37,511 nt of DNA, from NCBI GenBank assembly GCA_030601745.1, contig JAUWBI010000031.1:1-37511 (forward strand), in the 5' to 3' direction. Below the pieces are notes generated by a model. It ran no database searches and was not told the origin of the DNA. It saw nothing but the letters and a program-made list of their open reading frames with translations. The position numbers and the translations under genes were made by a program. Below are positions 26,305 through 35,658 of the stretch, piece by piece (position 1 is the first letter of the stretch; every line of letters begins with the position of its first letter). The DNA is from Phycisphaerae bacterium (GTDB lineage Bacteria > Planctomycetota > Phycisphaerae > Sedimentisphaerales > Anaerobacaceae).

Positions 26305-27597
26305 TTGATTTGTGAAGCTAATAAAATCAGCTATCGAAACATTGTTGCCTGCCTATGTTTGGCGATAGCGCTCACCCCGCCCCTCGGAGGGGCTGGGCTC
26401 ATCGCCGCCTTGTCGGGTCCCGTTTTGGCCGAAAACTGGCCCGGGTGGAGAGGACCTCGCAGCGACGGCACCAGCCTGGAAAAGAACATACCCGTAAGAT
26501 GGAGTGGGACACAGAACATTGTATGGAAAGTTCCTATCCCGGGCAAAGGACATGCATCGCCGATTGTCTGGGGGGATCGTATCTTTGTCGTCTCGGCGCT
26601 CAAAGAGCAAAAGCAGCGCCTACTGTTGTGTTTGGACCGTATAAGCGGAAAAACACTTTGGCAACGCGCGGCTCTTGAGGCACCGCTTGAAAGAATCAAT
26701 TCGCTGAACAGCTATGCATCATCGACACCTGTAACAGATGGCGAGAAGGTGTATGTCAGCTTTCTCGATAATGATAAGATGTTCGTTGCCGCTTATGACT
26801 TCGACGGTAACAACGTGTGGGAAGTCCGCCCAGGGGTGTTTTCAAGTATTCACGGTTACTGCTCGAGTCCTGTCCTTTGGAAAGATAAGGTCATTGTCAA
26901 CGGGGACCACGATGGCCCGGCATACATAGTGGCCCTGGACCGCACCACCGGCGAAACCATCTGGAAAACTCCTCGTCCAAACATGACGCGGAGCTACTGC
27001 GCGCCGATTACCCATCATATTGACGGGCGAAACCAGATGATACTTTCGGGAAGCAAGTGTGTAGCCAGTTACGACCCGGATACCGGCAGGCAGCACTGGA
27101 TAATAGACGGTCCTACGGAGCAGTTCGTTGCATCGCTGGTGTACAATGGTAAACTGCTGTTTATGACTTGTGGTTTTCCGAAGCTTTTTATGCAGGCGAT
27201 CCGCCCGGATGGGCGAGGCAACGTTACCGAGACACACGTCGTCTGGCAGACAGACCGGGACTGTGCGTACGTGCCCAGTCCAATTGTGTCTGGGCTGTAC
27301 TTTCTGGTTGTATCTGACAGGGGGGTGGCAACATGCCTGAAGGCAAAGACCGGCGAGAGTGTCTGGCGGCAGCGCCTCAGAGTAAAGCACAGTGCTTCAT
27401 TGGTGACAGCCAATGGATTAGTGTACTTCCTATCGGACAGGGGCGTTATGACAATCGTCAAACCGGAACCGCAATTCAAGATCGTCGCTCGTAATGAGTT
27501 AGGTGAAGATACGTATGCCTCGCCGGCGATCAGTAATGGGCAGATGTTTCTGCGAGGCGTCAAACATTTGTATTGCATTGGCACTGATTCAAGGTAA
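26305..27597 (+). CDS. Exported PQQ-like beta-propeller protein
   Basis: This 430-residue protein starts its mature part with 'ENWPGWRGPRSDGTS', typical of planctomycete PQQ-propeller proteins, and continues with blade motifs 'LDRISGKTLWQR', 'LDRTTGETIWKT', 'LKAKTGESVWRQ'. No catalytic role can be assigned; relatives may bind cofactors or act as structural propellers. The only in-frame start is TTG 26305 with a weak ribosome-binding site ('gggtg'); an ATG 11 bases upstream is in another frame and stops after four codons. The signal peptide core is lengthened by a palindrome (26370-26401) encoding 'LTPPLGGAGL'. Start and expression level are therefore uncertain. Confidence 0.8.
   Translation: MICEANKISYRNIVACLCLAIALTPPLGGAGLIAALSGPVLAENWPGWRGPRSDGTSLEKNIPVRWSGTQNIVWKVPIPGKGHASPIVWGDRIFVVSALKEQKQRLLLCLDRISGKTLWQRAALEAPLERINSLNSYASSTPVTDGEKVYVSFLDNDKMFVAAYDFDGNNVWEVRPGVFSSIHGYCSSPVLWKDKVIVNGDHDGPAYIVALDRTTGETIWKTPRPNMTRSYCAPITHHIDGRNQMILSGSKCVASYDPDTGRQHWIIDGPTEQFVASLVYNGKLLFMTCGFPKLFMQAIRPDGRGNVTETHVVWQTDRDCAYVPSPIVSGLYFLVVSDRGVATCLKAKTGESVWRQRLRVKHSASLVTANGLVYFLSDRGVMTIVKPEPQFKIVARNELGEDTYASPAISNGQMFLRGVKHLYCIGTDSR
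26370..26401. repeat. Palindromic repeat family A, in frame (A3)
   Basis: 'caccccgcccctcggagg' continuing 'ggctgggctca' is the reverse complement of copy A2 except at the central base. It lies within the signal-peptide coding region of the PQQ protein and keeps the frame, adding about ten mainly hydrophobic residues. Confidence 0.85.
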
Positions 27598-27783
27598 GCT
27601 GGCTGGAGAATTGTTGCACGAGCCGTTAACACCGAGTAATGATCTTTTCATTTGGATTTCTTTGCCCTGGCGAGGCTCGGCCAGAAAATATGGAACAACC
27701 GGCCCTTTGACTCTAACAGTCAGTAAAAAAGTAACGGCAATTTGTGTATGGACTTATCGCCTTGTTGACTTAGTTGGATTTTA

Positions 27784-30700
27784 CTATTTTTGCTCCTCAA
27801 GAATGCCCATGCCGCTGCGATCCGGGTAAGGCGGTCGTTTGGCGGGCACATAGGGATTTCTCTTAATTTCATCCAGCATGTGTTGTATGGCGGCATCGAG
27901 CTGTGGATCGCCCCCCTCGACCATTAACGCGGGGTCATCGATAACCTCTATATCCGGATCCACACCATGGCCTTCCATAGTTAGCGTGCCGTCTGTTTCG
28001 TAGAAGGTTATGAACGGCACGGTTATTACAGCGCCATCAATCAGGATTGGATTCCTGAAAATACCGATCACGCCGCCCCAGGTGCGCATGCCGATGAGTT
28101 TCCCCAGCCCGGCTTTGCGAAAGAGGTAGGGAAAGATGTCCCCGCCTGAGCCTGCCTCGCCGTTGATTAACATGCATTTGGGGCCCTGGTGGCTCAGGGT
28201 CGGAACACGCCAGTCGTTTTCGTAACGTTCAAACAGATGGAGGTAGATGGGACGATTCAGGAGTTCAATGAAACGATCGGCAATGTTTCCGCCTCCGTTC
28301 CAACGCTCATCAATGATTAGCGCTCCCTTGTTCATCTGGCCGTAGAACTGGCGGAAGAGTTCGCGTTGTCCACGGTTCCCAGTGTCCGGTACGTGTATAT
28401 ACCCAACCCGGCCGTCGGATTCTTTTTCGACATGCTGACGATTACTCTCAATCCAATGCCGATAACGCAAGTTGTATTCAGAACCAAGCAACTTCACAAC
28501 CACATTCGTTGCCTCCTCAGGGTTGGGCTTGGCCCCGACGGTCAGCGTCACGGTTTGACCGGCCAAGCCTTCGAAAGCCGCCCAGGGCGCCTTTGAGGTA
28601 TCGACCGTAACCCCGTTGACTTTGAATAAATACTTGAACTGTTCGCGTTCCTTCTCGTCCAACTCATGCAGCGCAGAGCGTGCGTCGGTGTCCCAAATGC
28701 TGCCCTCATACACCTTTGTAATGCGGTAGTATCCCTGGTCGAGTTCGAAGTCCACTCCGAGATAGCCGATTGATTGCCGGGGCCCGGAGTCCACATCACC
28801 ACCGCCATAGTAGGTATGACCGGCGTTGACTTCACTGATCATCTCCGCAATGATATAACCGACATCGCGGCGGGATACGCAGTCGTCCAACATGGCCTCG
28901 TATTGTTTGCGCACCGCGGGCCAGTCGACCTTGTGCATGTGGGGATCGTAGAAGTAGTCACGCATGAATCGCCACGCGTCAACGAAGATTTGCCGCCACT
29001 CTTGGCGAGGCTGAATCACCACATTCATCGGTTTGGTTACGACCAGGTTCTCGAGTTTCTGGTTGGGTTTGGCATCGATGATACCAGTCTTGCCTTCGCT
29101 ACGAACGAGAAGCTTTTTGCCATCTGGTGTCATTCGCACGAAAGTTACCTTTTTGAGAATCGTTTTCTCCTCGCGCTTTTCATCATTAGGATCAAAGTAC
29201 TGGAGCGTGTTCTCTTCTCCGCGGCGCAGATAAATCAAGTGGTTCTTATCGTTGACCGCAAGGTAGGAAAACCGTCCGCGCTTAATGGGCACGCGGTAGG
29301 CACGCGCTTCCATATTCTCCAGTTCAATGTCAACTGGTTTGATTTTTTCCTTATCTTTATCCTTTTTGTCATCTGCCTTCTTGTCGTCCTCATCTTCGGA
29401 CTCGGCAGATTCCTCGGTTTCCTTTTCTTCCTTGGATTCCTTGCTGTCCGAATCGTTGGGGTCTTGGCACTCGGGCTTTTCGTCACATCTTCCGTCTTTA
29501 TATTCTTCCTTCTCGTCCTCTTCTTCCTTCTCGTCCTTTTTCTCTTTCTCCGGCTCTTCTTCGTCGCTCTTGGCTTTGAAGGGATTCGAGACATCCTTTC
29601 GCAAAGGGACCGCATGCAATACGGCCGTGTCCTCGTAAATAAAAGTTAGACCGGCATCAGCATTTTTGGGTCGTGAGATTTCTCGTTCACTAAAGAAGTA
29701 TAAAAAGTCTCCTTTGCGATCAAACATAGGCAGATAATCGACGAACATACCTTTAGTCATTTGGTGGAGCTTGTCTTTGGGAACGTTGTAAAGCATGACC
29801 ACGTTCATATTATCCTGGTTGGGCCTGGTGTAGGCCAGCCATTGTGAGTCTTGTGACCAGCGAAACCGCCGGCGAGCTCCCCAGCGCCACCCACTGATAT
29901 TTTCACGGTCGAAATAATGGACTTTACGCTGCTCAACGTTGAAGATGTAAAACTTGCTTTCATGGTCGGTCAATACCATGCACTTGGAATCTGGCGACCA
30001 GATGGGTTGATAGCGATAGCCAGCTCCCATAGATGTGATGGTTTCCGGTTTACCTTGCCCATCGGCGGGTTGAATAACAAGTTCGTTTTCACCGGATTCA
30101 TCTGAAAAGTAGGTAATCCATTTTCCATCCGGACTCCAGGAAGGCCCGCGTTCTGCGATACCGCTCGTGCGGGTGAGGTTGCGAGGCGTGCCGTGCTTGG
30201 CAGGCAGTGACCAGACATCACCACGACTTTCTATCAGGACACGTTTGGCTTTAGGAGAGATATACCAGTTTGAAAGTCGCCCGCTCACGTCCTTGCGAAT
30301 CGGACGGAGCTTCGGGCGAGCGCCGGGAACCGAGATATTAACGGGGGTCGCCTGTTCACTGGCCAAATTCAGCAGGTAGAGTCTGGCATTGTATTCAAAG
30401 ATAATCTCGCCTTCGCCATTTGGGCCGGGACCATTCGAAGGCCATTTCACGTCGTAATCCTTGAAGTGGGTAACCTGCTTCCTTTCTTTCGTTTCCAGGT
30501 CATAGCACCAAATGTTAAGACGATGATGCCCTCCGGCATCCGAAAGGTAATATATCTTCCTGCCTTGCCACATGGGAATGGTATCCGTGCCTTCCCAATC
30601 AGTAATCTTTTTTGAAGTATGGTTGCTCAGGTGAAAAAGCCAGATGTCCGAAGCCCAACCTCCGCGGTAACGCTTCCATGTCCTGAAGTCGCGATTGCGC

Positions 30701-31233
30701 GGCGTGTAGGCGAGCCATTGGCCATCACCCGAAATGGCCCCATACCCGCCGTAAGGCACCGGCAATCGATTCGGCAGACCGCCGGCTTTCTGCACGGTGA
30801 ACAATTGCATCTGCCGTGCCAGTCCACCCAGTCCATTCATCGCGAACAGGAGCCGGTTATCGAAAGACCAGTCGCACAGACGCTCACCACTGGAATGATA
30901 AGTTACCCGCTGCGGGATTCCTCCTTCGGCTGCTACCGTGTAGATATCATTATTCCCGTCATAGTTCCCGTTGAATGCAATAGTGTGTCCATCCGGACTG
31001 AATCGCGGAAAGGCTTCTCCGCCAGGAGGACTTGCCAACGGGGACGCTACTCCGCCCGATCGCGGGACCACCCAGATATCGTCTGCATAGACAAACGCGA
31101 TATGGGTCAAGCTGACATCCGGGTAACGCATCATACCACCATGGGGCTGCACCGCAGCACTGGCAGCGAAAGCATGGAAAAACGACAACATCAAGAGAAA
31201 ACAGAACGGCGGAAGTTTAGAAAACGCTCTCAC
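27784..31233 (-). CDS. Tricorn-like S41 peptidase
   Basis: This 1149-residue exported protease has a signal peptide (about 1-28), beta-propeller repeats ('FPRFSPDGHTIAFNG', 'GPSWSPDGKWITYFSDESG', 'QPIWSPDSKCMVL'), a tricorn core domain, a PDZ-like stretch ('SIGYLGVDFELDQGYYRITKV') and an S41 catalytic domain. The nucleophile is Ser1029 in 'NGEAGSGGDIFPY', with 'DERWNGGGNIADR' before it. Such enzymes degrade peptides, and exported ones probably act in the periplasm. Residues about 550-640 are an extreme Glu/Lys/Asp-rich insertion containing a Cys pair ('CDEKPEC'). GTG 31233 is supported by 'aaggagg' at nine bases. It converges with the PQQ gene. Confidence 0.9.
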   Translation of the reverse strand: MRAFSKLPPFCFLLMLSFFHAFAASAAVQPHGGMMRYPDVSLTHIAFVYADDIWVVPRSGGVASPLASPPGGEAFPRFSPDGHTIAFNGNYDGNNDIYTVAAEGGIPQRVTYHSSGERLCDWSFDNRLLFAMNGLGGLARQMQLFTVQKAGGLPNRLPVPYGGYGAISGDGQWLAYTPRNRDFRTWKRYRGGWASDIWLFHLSNHTSKKITDWEGTDTIPMWQGRKIYYLSDAGGHHRLNIWCYDLETKERKQVTHFKDYDVKWPSNGPGPNGEGEIIFEYNARLYLLNLASEQATPVNISVPGARPKLRPIRKDVSGRLSNWYISPKAKRVLIESRGDVWSLPAKHGTPRNLTRTSGIAERGPSWSPDGKWITYFSDESGENELVIQPADGQGKPETITSMGAGYRYQPIWSPDSKCMVLTDHESKFYIFNVEQRKVHYFDRENISGWRWGARRRFRWSQDSQWLAYTRPNQDNMNVVMLYNVPKDKLHQMTKGMFVDYLPMFDRKGDFLYFFSEREISRPKNADAGLTFIYEDTAVLHAVPLRKDVSNPFKAKSDEEEPEKEKKDEKEEEDEKEEYKDGRCDEKPECQDPNDSDSKESKEEKETEESAESEDEDDKKADDKKDKDKEKIKPVDIELENMEARAYRVPIKRGRFSYLAVNDKNHLIYLRRGEENTLQYFDPNDEKREEKTILKKVTFVRMTPDGKKLLVRSEGKTGIIDAKPNQKLENLVVTKPMNVVIQPRQEWRQIFVDAWRFMRDYFYDPHMHKVDWPAVRKQYEAMLDDCVSRRDVGYIIAEMISEVNAGHTYYGGGDVDSGPRQSIGYLGVDFELDQGYYRITKVYEGSIWDTDARSALHELDEKEREQFKYLFKVNGVTVDTSKAPWAAFEGLAGQTVTLTVGAKPNPEEATNVVVKLLGSEYNLRYRHWIESNRQHVEKESDGRVGYIHVPDTGNRGQRELFRQFYGQMNKGALIIDERWNGGGNIADRFIELLNRPIYLHLFERYENDWRVPTLSHQGPKCMLINGEAGSGGDIFPYLFRKAGLGKLIGMRTWGGVIGIFRNPILIDGAVITVPFITFYETDGTLTMEGHGVDPDIEVIDDPALMVEGGDPQLDAAIQHMLDEIKRNPYVPAKRPPYPDRSGMGILEEQK

Positions 31234-31858
31234 GATAACAATCCTCCTTCAAAAAAGTGAAAATAACTATGAATTGTGATTTAGCCACACACCAAAACAC
31301 TCGTTGTTTTCAACATCTGAATCGTTAGTTGAAATGTGAAAACTCCACTCCGAAACACAAAGTCACTGTTACAACTAACTCCGTGCCCTGCATAATAACT
31401 CCTCCTCTATTCGAAAAACTACAAAGTTCTGGCGCCCCAGAGGGCCAGAACTCACTGATACCTACATACACGGACACAAGGCTCATTAATTTTCTTTATA
31501 CCAAATTACCACCTTCCCGTCAAGGAAAATCTCTGGATTATACATTGGCAGGCGTTCCTGATAAAATTGTGCAGAAATGCGAAAAGGGCAAGGAAATATC
31601 GCTCATTTGAGGCAGCTTCTCCAACTTATGGGAGACGTATTTAAGACAGCCCCTGCTGTTAGGAAGACTTCGAAAAAAACAAAACAACTGAGTGCAACGA
31701 CTTGACAACGGTCGTTCCATATCGGGGTGATGGTGGGCAGAAACGGGAATAGGCATTGTATTGCCCAGAGATATGTGATATTCTCTCTTGGTTGACGGGC
31801 TCAGCAGTGTAGCTGACTGTTCTGAACAGGAAATCTCAGGTGGTGCTGCGGTCAAATT
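31234..31858. other. Intergenic region with a strong inverted repeat
   Basis: This 625-base gap separates divergent genes. AGTTCTGGC (31425-31433) and GCCAGAACT (31444-31452) form a perfect nine-base stem with a ten-base loop, possibly an operator or transcript hairpin. An open frame at 31329-31610 has no ribosome-binding site and is not called. TTGACA at 31702 has no acceptable -10 box at 16-18 bases. Nothing else was recognised. Confidence 0.45.
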
Positions 31859-32269
31859 ATGACCTCTCAAGACAAGTTCGAATACAAGACAACGGTAGCA
31901 GACGAACACTGGCGAAACGAAGAGCTGCAGTGGGCACGGATTCTTTCCTCCGGCGACCCAGCCAAGGGTATAGTTCTGCTGTATATACAGAAGGCGTGCA
32001 CTGCCTTCCATGAGTTTGAGCCGGCCTGGAAACAGGGTGCTTTAAAGCAGGGGCAAGTTGACTTTTTCCGCCGGCGATTAGCAAAGAGAGTCAGACACGT
32101 ATTGGTCACGATGAAGAACAATGGTCTTGATACAATTAACGGAGCCGCTGAGCTGGCAGAGATTCTACGCTCTATCGAATCGGCGAAAACCGCGGACGAA
32201 CTGGCCGAACTAACTGAAAAGGTACATGCCGTCAACCATTTACTGTTAGATTCCTTAGAAAAGAAATAG
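31859..32269 (+). CDS. Hypothetical helical protein
   Basis: This 136-residue protein I do not recognise. It has no signal peptide or membrane segment and is predicted by eye to be almost wholly alpha-helical ('HWRNEELQWARILSS', 'FFRRRLAKRVRHVL', 'AAELAEILRSIESAKTADEL'). The composition and length look genuine. The ribosome-binding site is weak ('caggtggtg'), so the start may be wrong. The next gene begins 77 bases downstream on the same strand. A small cytoplasmic regulatory or adaptor role is possible but unsupported. Confidence 0.6.
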   Translation: MTSQDKFEYKTTVADEHWRNEELQWARILSSGDPAKGIVLLYIQKACTAFHEFEPAWKQGALKQGQVDFFRRRLAKRVRHVLVTMKNNGLDTINGAAELAEILRSIESAKTADELAELTEKVHAVNHLLLDSLEKK

Positions 32270-32346
32270 CGGGAAAAACAGGGAAAAATTTACCGGATGC
32301 CTAATGAAGCATTATTGGCGTTTGCCAAGACGAAGGGAGATGGATT

Positions 32347-33804
32347 ATGAAAGGCGTTACTCGTCGAGATTTCGTGAAGAGTTCGATTGCTGCAGGGGTC
32401 GCGGTGGCATTGCCGTTTTCGCGCGTACGAGGAGCAAATGACCGCATTCTTGTGGGCGTGGTCGGTCTCGGCGGCCGTGGCACAGGTGCCCACGTACCAT
32501 CCTTTGAGAACCAGAAAGGTGTAACCGTCGTAGCCCTCAGCGACCCGGATCGAGAGCGCATGGGCGGCGCGGCCAAGACTATCGAATCAAAGTACAACCA
32601 CAAGGTCGAGCAATACGTGGACATGCGTAAGATGTTCGACCGCAAGGACATCGATGTAATCGGTAATGCGACGCAGAACTACTGGCACGGGCTGAGCACA
32701 ATCTGGGCATGTCAGGCCGGCAAGGACGTTTATGTCGAGAAGCCGCTGTCGCATTACATCTGGGAGGGCCGGCAGATGGTCAACGCGGCCAGAAAGTACA
32801 ATCGCATCGTCCAGTGCGGCACCCAGCGCCGCTCGCAGAGTTCTGTCGCTGAGGCGATTCGATGGACACAGGCAGGAAACCTCGGTAGCATCAAGTACAT
32901 CACCGCTTTTGCCAACAAGCCGCGCTCATCATGCGGCAGGCGCGACACTCCGCTCCCAATTCCCGATACTATCGACTACGACCTCTGGTGTGGCCCGGCC
33001 AGGAAAGTGCCAATCTATCGCAACCGGCTCCAATATGACTGCAGCTTCGACTGGAACACTGGTGATGGAGAGTCGTGCAATCAGGGCGTTCACGAGGTGG
33101 ACGTGGCGCGTTGGTGTCTGGGAGACCCCCCTGCTTTCTTGCGAAAGCAAGAAGGGGGGCCCCGCCGGGTAATGAGCATCGGCGGCCGGTTCCTATTCAA
33201 CGACGCCTGCAATGTCCCCAACACGCAGATAATCTATTACGACTTTCCCACGGCCCCGCTGCTTTATGAGGTGCACAACCTCCGCAAGGCCAAGGGCTCT
33301 AACGAAATGCCTGCGTTTCGTGGTGAGCGGGTGGGTGTGATTGTCGATTGCGAAGGCGGGTCGGTGAGTCTCTACCGTGGAATCGCGTGGGACAACGAGG
33401 GCAAACAGGTCAAGTCGTTCAGCGGAGGTGGCGACCATTTCGTCAACTTCATCGAGGCGGTCCGCAGCGGCCGTCGGGAGCATCTTAACGCTGAGGTCCT
33501 CGAAGGTCATCTCTCTACCGCCGTCTGCCACACAGGCAACATCTCGTACCGACTCGGCAAGAAGGCCTCGAAAGAAGAGATGCGTGCCCGGATCCAGGAC
33601 ATCCCGATCTTCAACGACATGTTCAACCGGCTGCTGGAGCACCTTGCGGCCCACGAAATCGATGTTGACGCCAGGACAGTAACGCTTGGGCCATGGCTGG
33701 AGGTCGACCGGGAGAACGAGTGCTTCAAGGACGATGAACAAGCCAACCGCCTGGTTCGTGGCTTTTATCGCGAGCCGTACGTCGTGCCGGATTTGTCGGG
33801 TTGA
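32347..33804 (+). CDS. Tat-exported Gfo/Idh/MocA oxidoreductase
   Basis: This 485-residue NAD(P)-dependent enzyme has Tat signal 'TRRDFVKSSIAAGVAVALPF', a Rossmann motif 'ILVGVVGLGGRGTGAHV', 'VYVEKPLSHYIWEG' and 'GDGESCNQGVHEVDVARW' with the presumed catalytic His. It is the same subtype as the protein at 20380. A 36-base palindrome (33126-33161) lies in frame and encodes about 12 residues including 'PAFLRKQEGGP' just after 'WCLGD', where the paralogue has a short loop. 'gggaga' supports the ATG. The likely role is oxidation-based processing of a sugar in the periplasm; substrate unknown. Confidence 0.88.
   Translation: MKGVTRRDFVKSSIAAGVAVALPFSRVRGANDRILVGVVGLGGRGTGAHVPSFENQKGVTVVALSDPDRERMGGAAKTIESKYNHKVEQYVDMRKMFDRKDIDVIGNATQNYWHGLSTIWACQAGKDVYVEKPLSHYIWEGRQMVNAARKYNRIVQCGTQRRSQSSVAEAIRWTQAGNLGSIKYITAFANKPRSSCGRRDTPLPIPDTIDYDLWCGPARKVPIYRNRLQYDCSFDWNTGDGESCNQGVHEVDVARWCLGDPPAFLRKQEGGPRRVMSIGGRFLFNDACNVPNTQIIYYDFPTAPLLYEVHNLRKAKGSNEMPAFRGERVGVIVDCEGGSVSLYRGIAWDNEGKQVKSFSGGGDHFVNFIEAVRSGRREHLNAEVLEGHLSTAVCHTGNISYRLGKKASKEEMRARIQDIPIFNDMFNRLLEHLAAHEIDVDARTVTLGPWLEVDRENECFKDDEQANRLVRGFYREPYVVPDLSG
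33126..33161. repeat. Palindromic repeat family B, in frame (B3)
   Basis: The palindrome 'tgctttcttgcgaaagcaag' flanked by C and G runs matches the halves of copy B2 and the reverse complement of B4. It sits inside the Gfo/Idh coding sequence without breaking the frame. Confidence 0.85.
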
Positions 33805-33820
33805 GCAGGGTGCCACTTTC

Positions 33821-33856
33821 TTAATTCAAAATTCAAAACTCAAAATTCAAAATTAA
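33821..33856. repeat. Simple repeat between convergent genes
   Basis: Reiterated 'attcaaaattcaaaactc' units fill the gap between the oxidoreductase and the minus-strand sulfatase and reach the sulfatase stop codon. The same words occur in reverse complement at 3533-3564. Confidence 0.6.
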
Positions 33857-35520
33857 CCAGGGGCATAGCTTCCCTGTTGCTGCCGACTCCTATCTCTCGA
33901 TTTCCGATAGACATGGGATATTTCAATGGCTTTGAGTCGATCGGATTTGTCGTAATCCCAGAATTCATCGATGACTTTATTAAAAGCAAACTTGGGGTCA
34001 TCCTCTTTGTATTTGGAACGAAGTTCCTTTAGCTGCTGCTTGAGCTGGGCGATGATACCCTTGTACTTAGGTTCATCGTATAGATTGTTCATTTCGTACG
34101 GGTCCCTCTTCAAATCATATAGTTCCCAGCCGGGCGGCGTTTGCGGTACGGATCTATTCTGACTCGTACCGTAGAACATGATGAGCTTGTAGTGCTTGGT
34201 GCGGATGGCAATATGGGCAGGGTTGTCGTGATGGGCCATATGCATCCAGTAATGGTAGTAGGCGGCCTGTTTGGCGTCCCGAGGCTCACGTCCCGTCTCC
34301 AGAATAGACTTAAAGCTGCGTCCCTGCATATACTTCGGTGTCGCAACCCCTGCGAAATCCAGCATCGTAGGCGCAAAGTCCACATTCTCTACGATAGCAT
34401 CGGTGCGGGTACCGGCCTTAATGGTCCTGGGATAACGCACTATAAAAGGCATACGCATAGACTCCTCGTATGCCCAGCGCTTGTCCTGGTAGTCATGCTC
34501 GCCTAACATAAAGCCCTGATCACCCGTGTACATGATTACGGTATTGTCGTAAATGCCTTCTTCTTTGAGGTAGTCGATGACACGTTTGAGGTTATCGTCC
34601 ACACCTTTGACACAACGCAAAAATTTCTTCAGGTACGTCTGGTAGGCCTGGCGTTTGGCCTCATCGTCATTCAACGCCGGCTCTTTGGCCCAGTTCTTTG
34701 TATAGTTGCGCCGAAGGTTACGTCTGCCGATGGAAGTCCCTATATATCGCAGTAGTTCATCCTTATGGCCACGTGTGGCAATAGAGCCGTTGTTCTTGTT
34801 GTCCCACAGACTTTCGGGTTCTGGAATCTCAACATCGGCCAGGTACGATTCATAGCGGGGCGCATTGCGAAACATGTCATGTGGGGCCTTGAAATGATAT
34901 TTAAGGAAGAAGGGCCTGGTCTTGTCACGGTTTTTCAGGTACGCCAGCACAGAGTCGGTGATGCAGTCAGATGAGTGGCCCTGCATTTTGACCCTGCCTT
35001 TGCCTTTTTCCTTAAAGGTGGGATTCATATATGAGCCCTGGCCTGGCAGGACCTTATAGTAGTCGAAATTCGGGTCAGTTTTGAGGTGCCATTTGCCAAT
35101 CACCGCTGTCTGATAACCGGCCTTTTTCATCTCGATGGCCAGGTACTGATGCTCGGGCAGCAGTTTACCGCCCAGGTCGTAAACGCCATTGACTGCGTTG
35201 TGCTGGCCGGTCATGATGCAGGCACGGCTGGGCGTACAAATGGAGTTTGTGCAGAAGCAGTTCTCCAGGAGGATGCCTTCTTTGGCCAATCTATCGATCA
35301 TCGGTGTGGGGTTGAGCTTGGCCAGACGGGAGCCATAGGCCCCGATGGCCTGATAGCAATGGTCATCCGCCATGATAAACAGGATGTTCGGTTTATCCGG
35401 CGACGTCTGTGCGAATACGGCCTTTGGCAGCGCTGCGGCCGCTGCTGAAAGTCCCAGGATTTTTGTGAATTGTCGGCGAGTCCAGCCCTTCCGAAGGGCG
35501 GGGCGAGTCAGCTCTTTCAC
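33853..35520 (-). CDS. Exported sulfatase (Cys-type)
   Basis: This 555-residue sulfatase has a canonical metal site 'NILFIMADDHCYQAIGAYG' (Asp52-Asp53), maturation motif 'CTPSRACIMTG' (Cys95 to formylglycine), 'AVIGKWHLK' and 'MYTGDQGFMLGEHD'. It probably removes sulfate from a glycan in the periplasm. The Tat motif 'TRRQFTKILGL' follows an 11-residue segment ('LTRPALRKGWT') encoded by a palindrome, so the twin arginines begin at residue 15. GTG 35520 is supported by 'aaggag' six bases before it. A possible promoter lies at 35745-35773. Confidence 0.92.
   Translation of the reverse strand: MKELTRPALRKGWTRRQFTKILGLSAAAAALPKAVFAQTSPDKPNILFIMADDHCYQAIGAYGSRLAKLNPTPMIDRLAKEGILLENCFCTNSICTPSRACIMTGQHNAVNGVYDLGGKLLPEHQYLAIEMKKAGYQTAVIGKWHLKTDPNFDYYKVLPGQGSYMNPTFKEKGKGRVKMQGHSSDCITDSVLAYLKNRDKTRPFFLKYHFKAPHDMFRNAPRYESYLADVEIPEPESLWDNKNNGSIATRGHKDELLRYIGTSIGRRNLRRNYTKNWAKEPALNDDEAKRQAYQTYLKKFLRCVKGVDDNLKRVIDYLKEEGIYDNTVIMYTGDQGFMLGEHDYQDKRWAYEESMRMPFIVRYPRTIKAGTRTDAIVENVDFAPTMLDFAGVATPKYMQGRSFKSILETGREPRDAKQAAYYHYWMHMAHHDNPAHIAIRTKHYKLIMFYGTSQNRSVPQTPPGWELYDLKRDPYEMNNLYDEPKYKGIIAQLKQQLKELRSKYKEDDPKFAFNKVIDEFWDYDKSDRLKAIEISHVYRKSRDRSRQQQGSYAPG
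35478..35509. repeat. Palindromic repeat family A, in frame (A4)
   Basis: 'cagcccttccgaagggcggg' flanked by 'gagtc' and 'cgagtc' is a family A copy with a paired change of C-G to T-A in the stem relative to A2. It lies in the first 15 codons of the sulfatase gene, immediately ahead of the twin-arginine codons, in frame. Confidence 0.8.
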
Positions 35521-35658
35521 TTTTTTCTCCTTTTATGTCTGGGTTTGTTCTGTTTTAAAATATGCTGTTACGAAATTGGGCGTATGTTTCTCTGTCATCT
35601 CTAAAAACGCGTCTTTTCTTATCCTGTGCCGAACGCCAATTTACAAAGGCTGCCTGCA

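Noticed and set aside
28774..29649. A 291-codon plus-strand frame with long hydrophobic runs
   Set aside because: It is the antisense shadow of the acidic insertion of the tricorn-like protease, where Glu/Lys codons read as Phe/Leu/Ser.
31329..31610. A 93-codon plus-strand frame in the 625-base gap
   Set aside because: No ribosome-binding site, signal or motif, and it spans the inverted repeat at 31425-31452.
31702..31730. TTGACA as a promoter for the helical protein
   Set aside because: No -10-like box lies 16-18 bases downstream.
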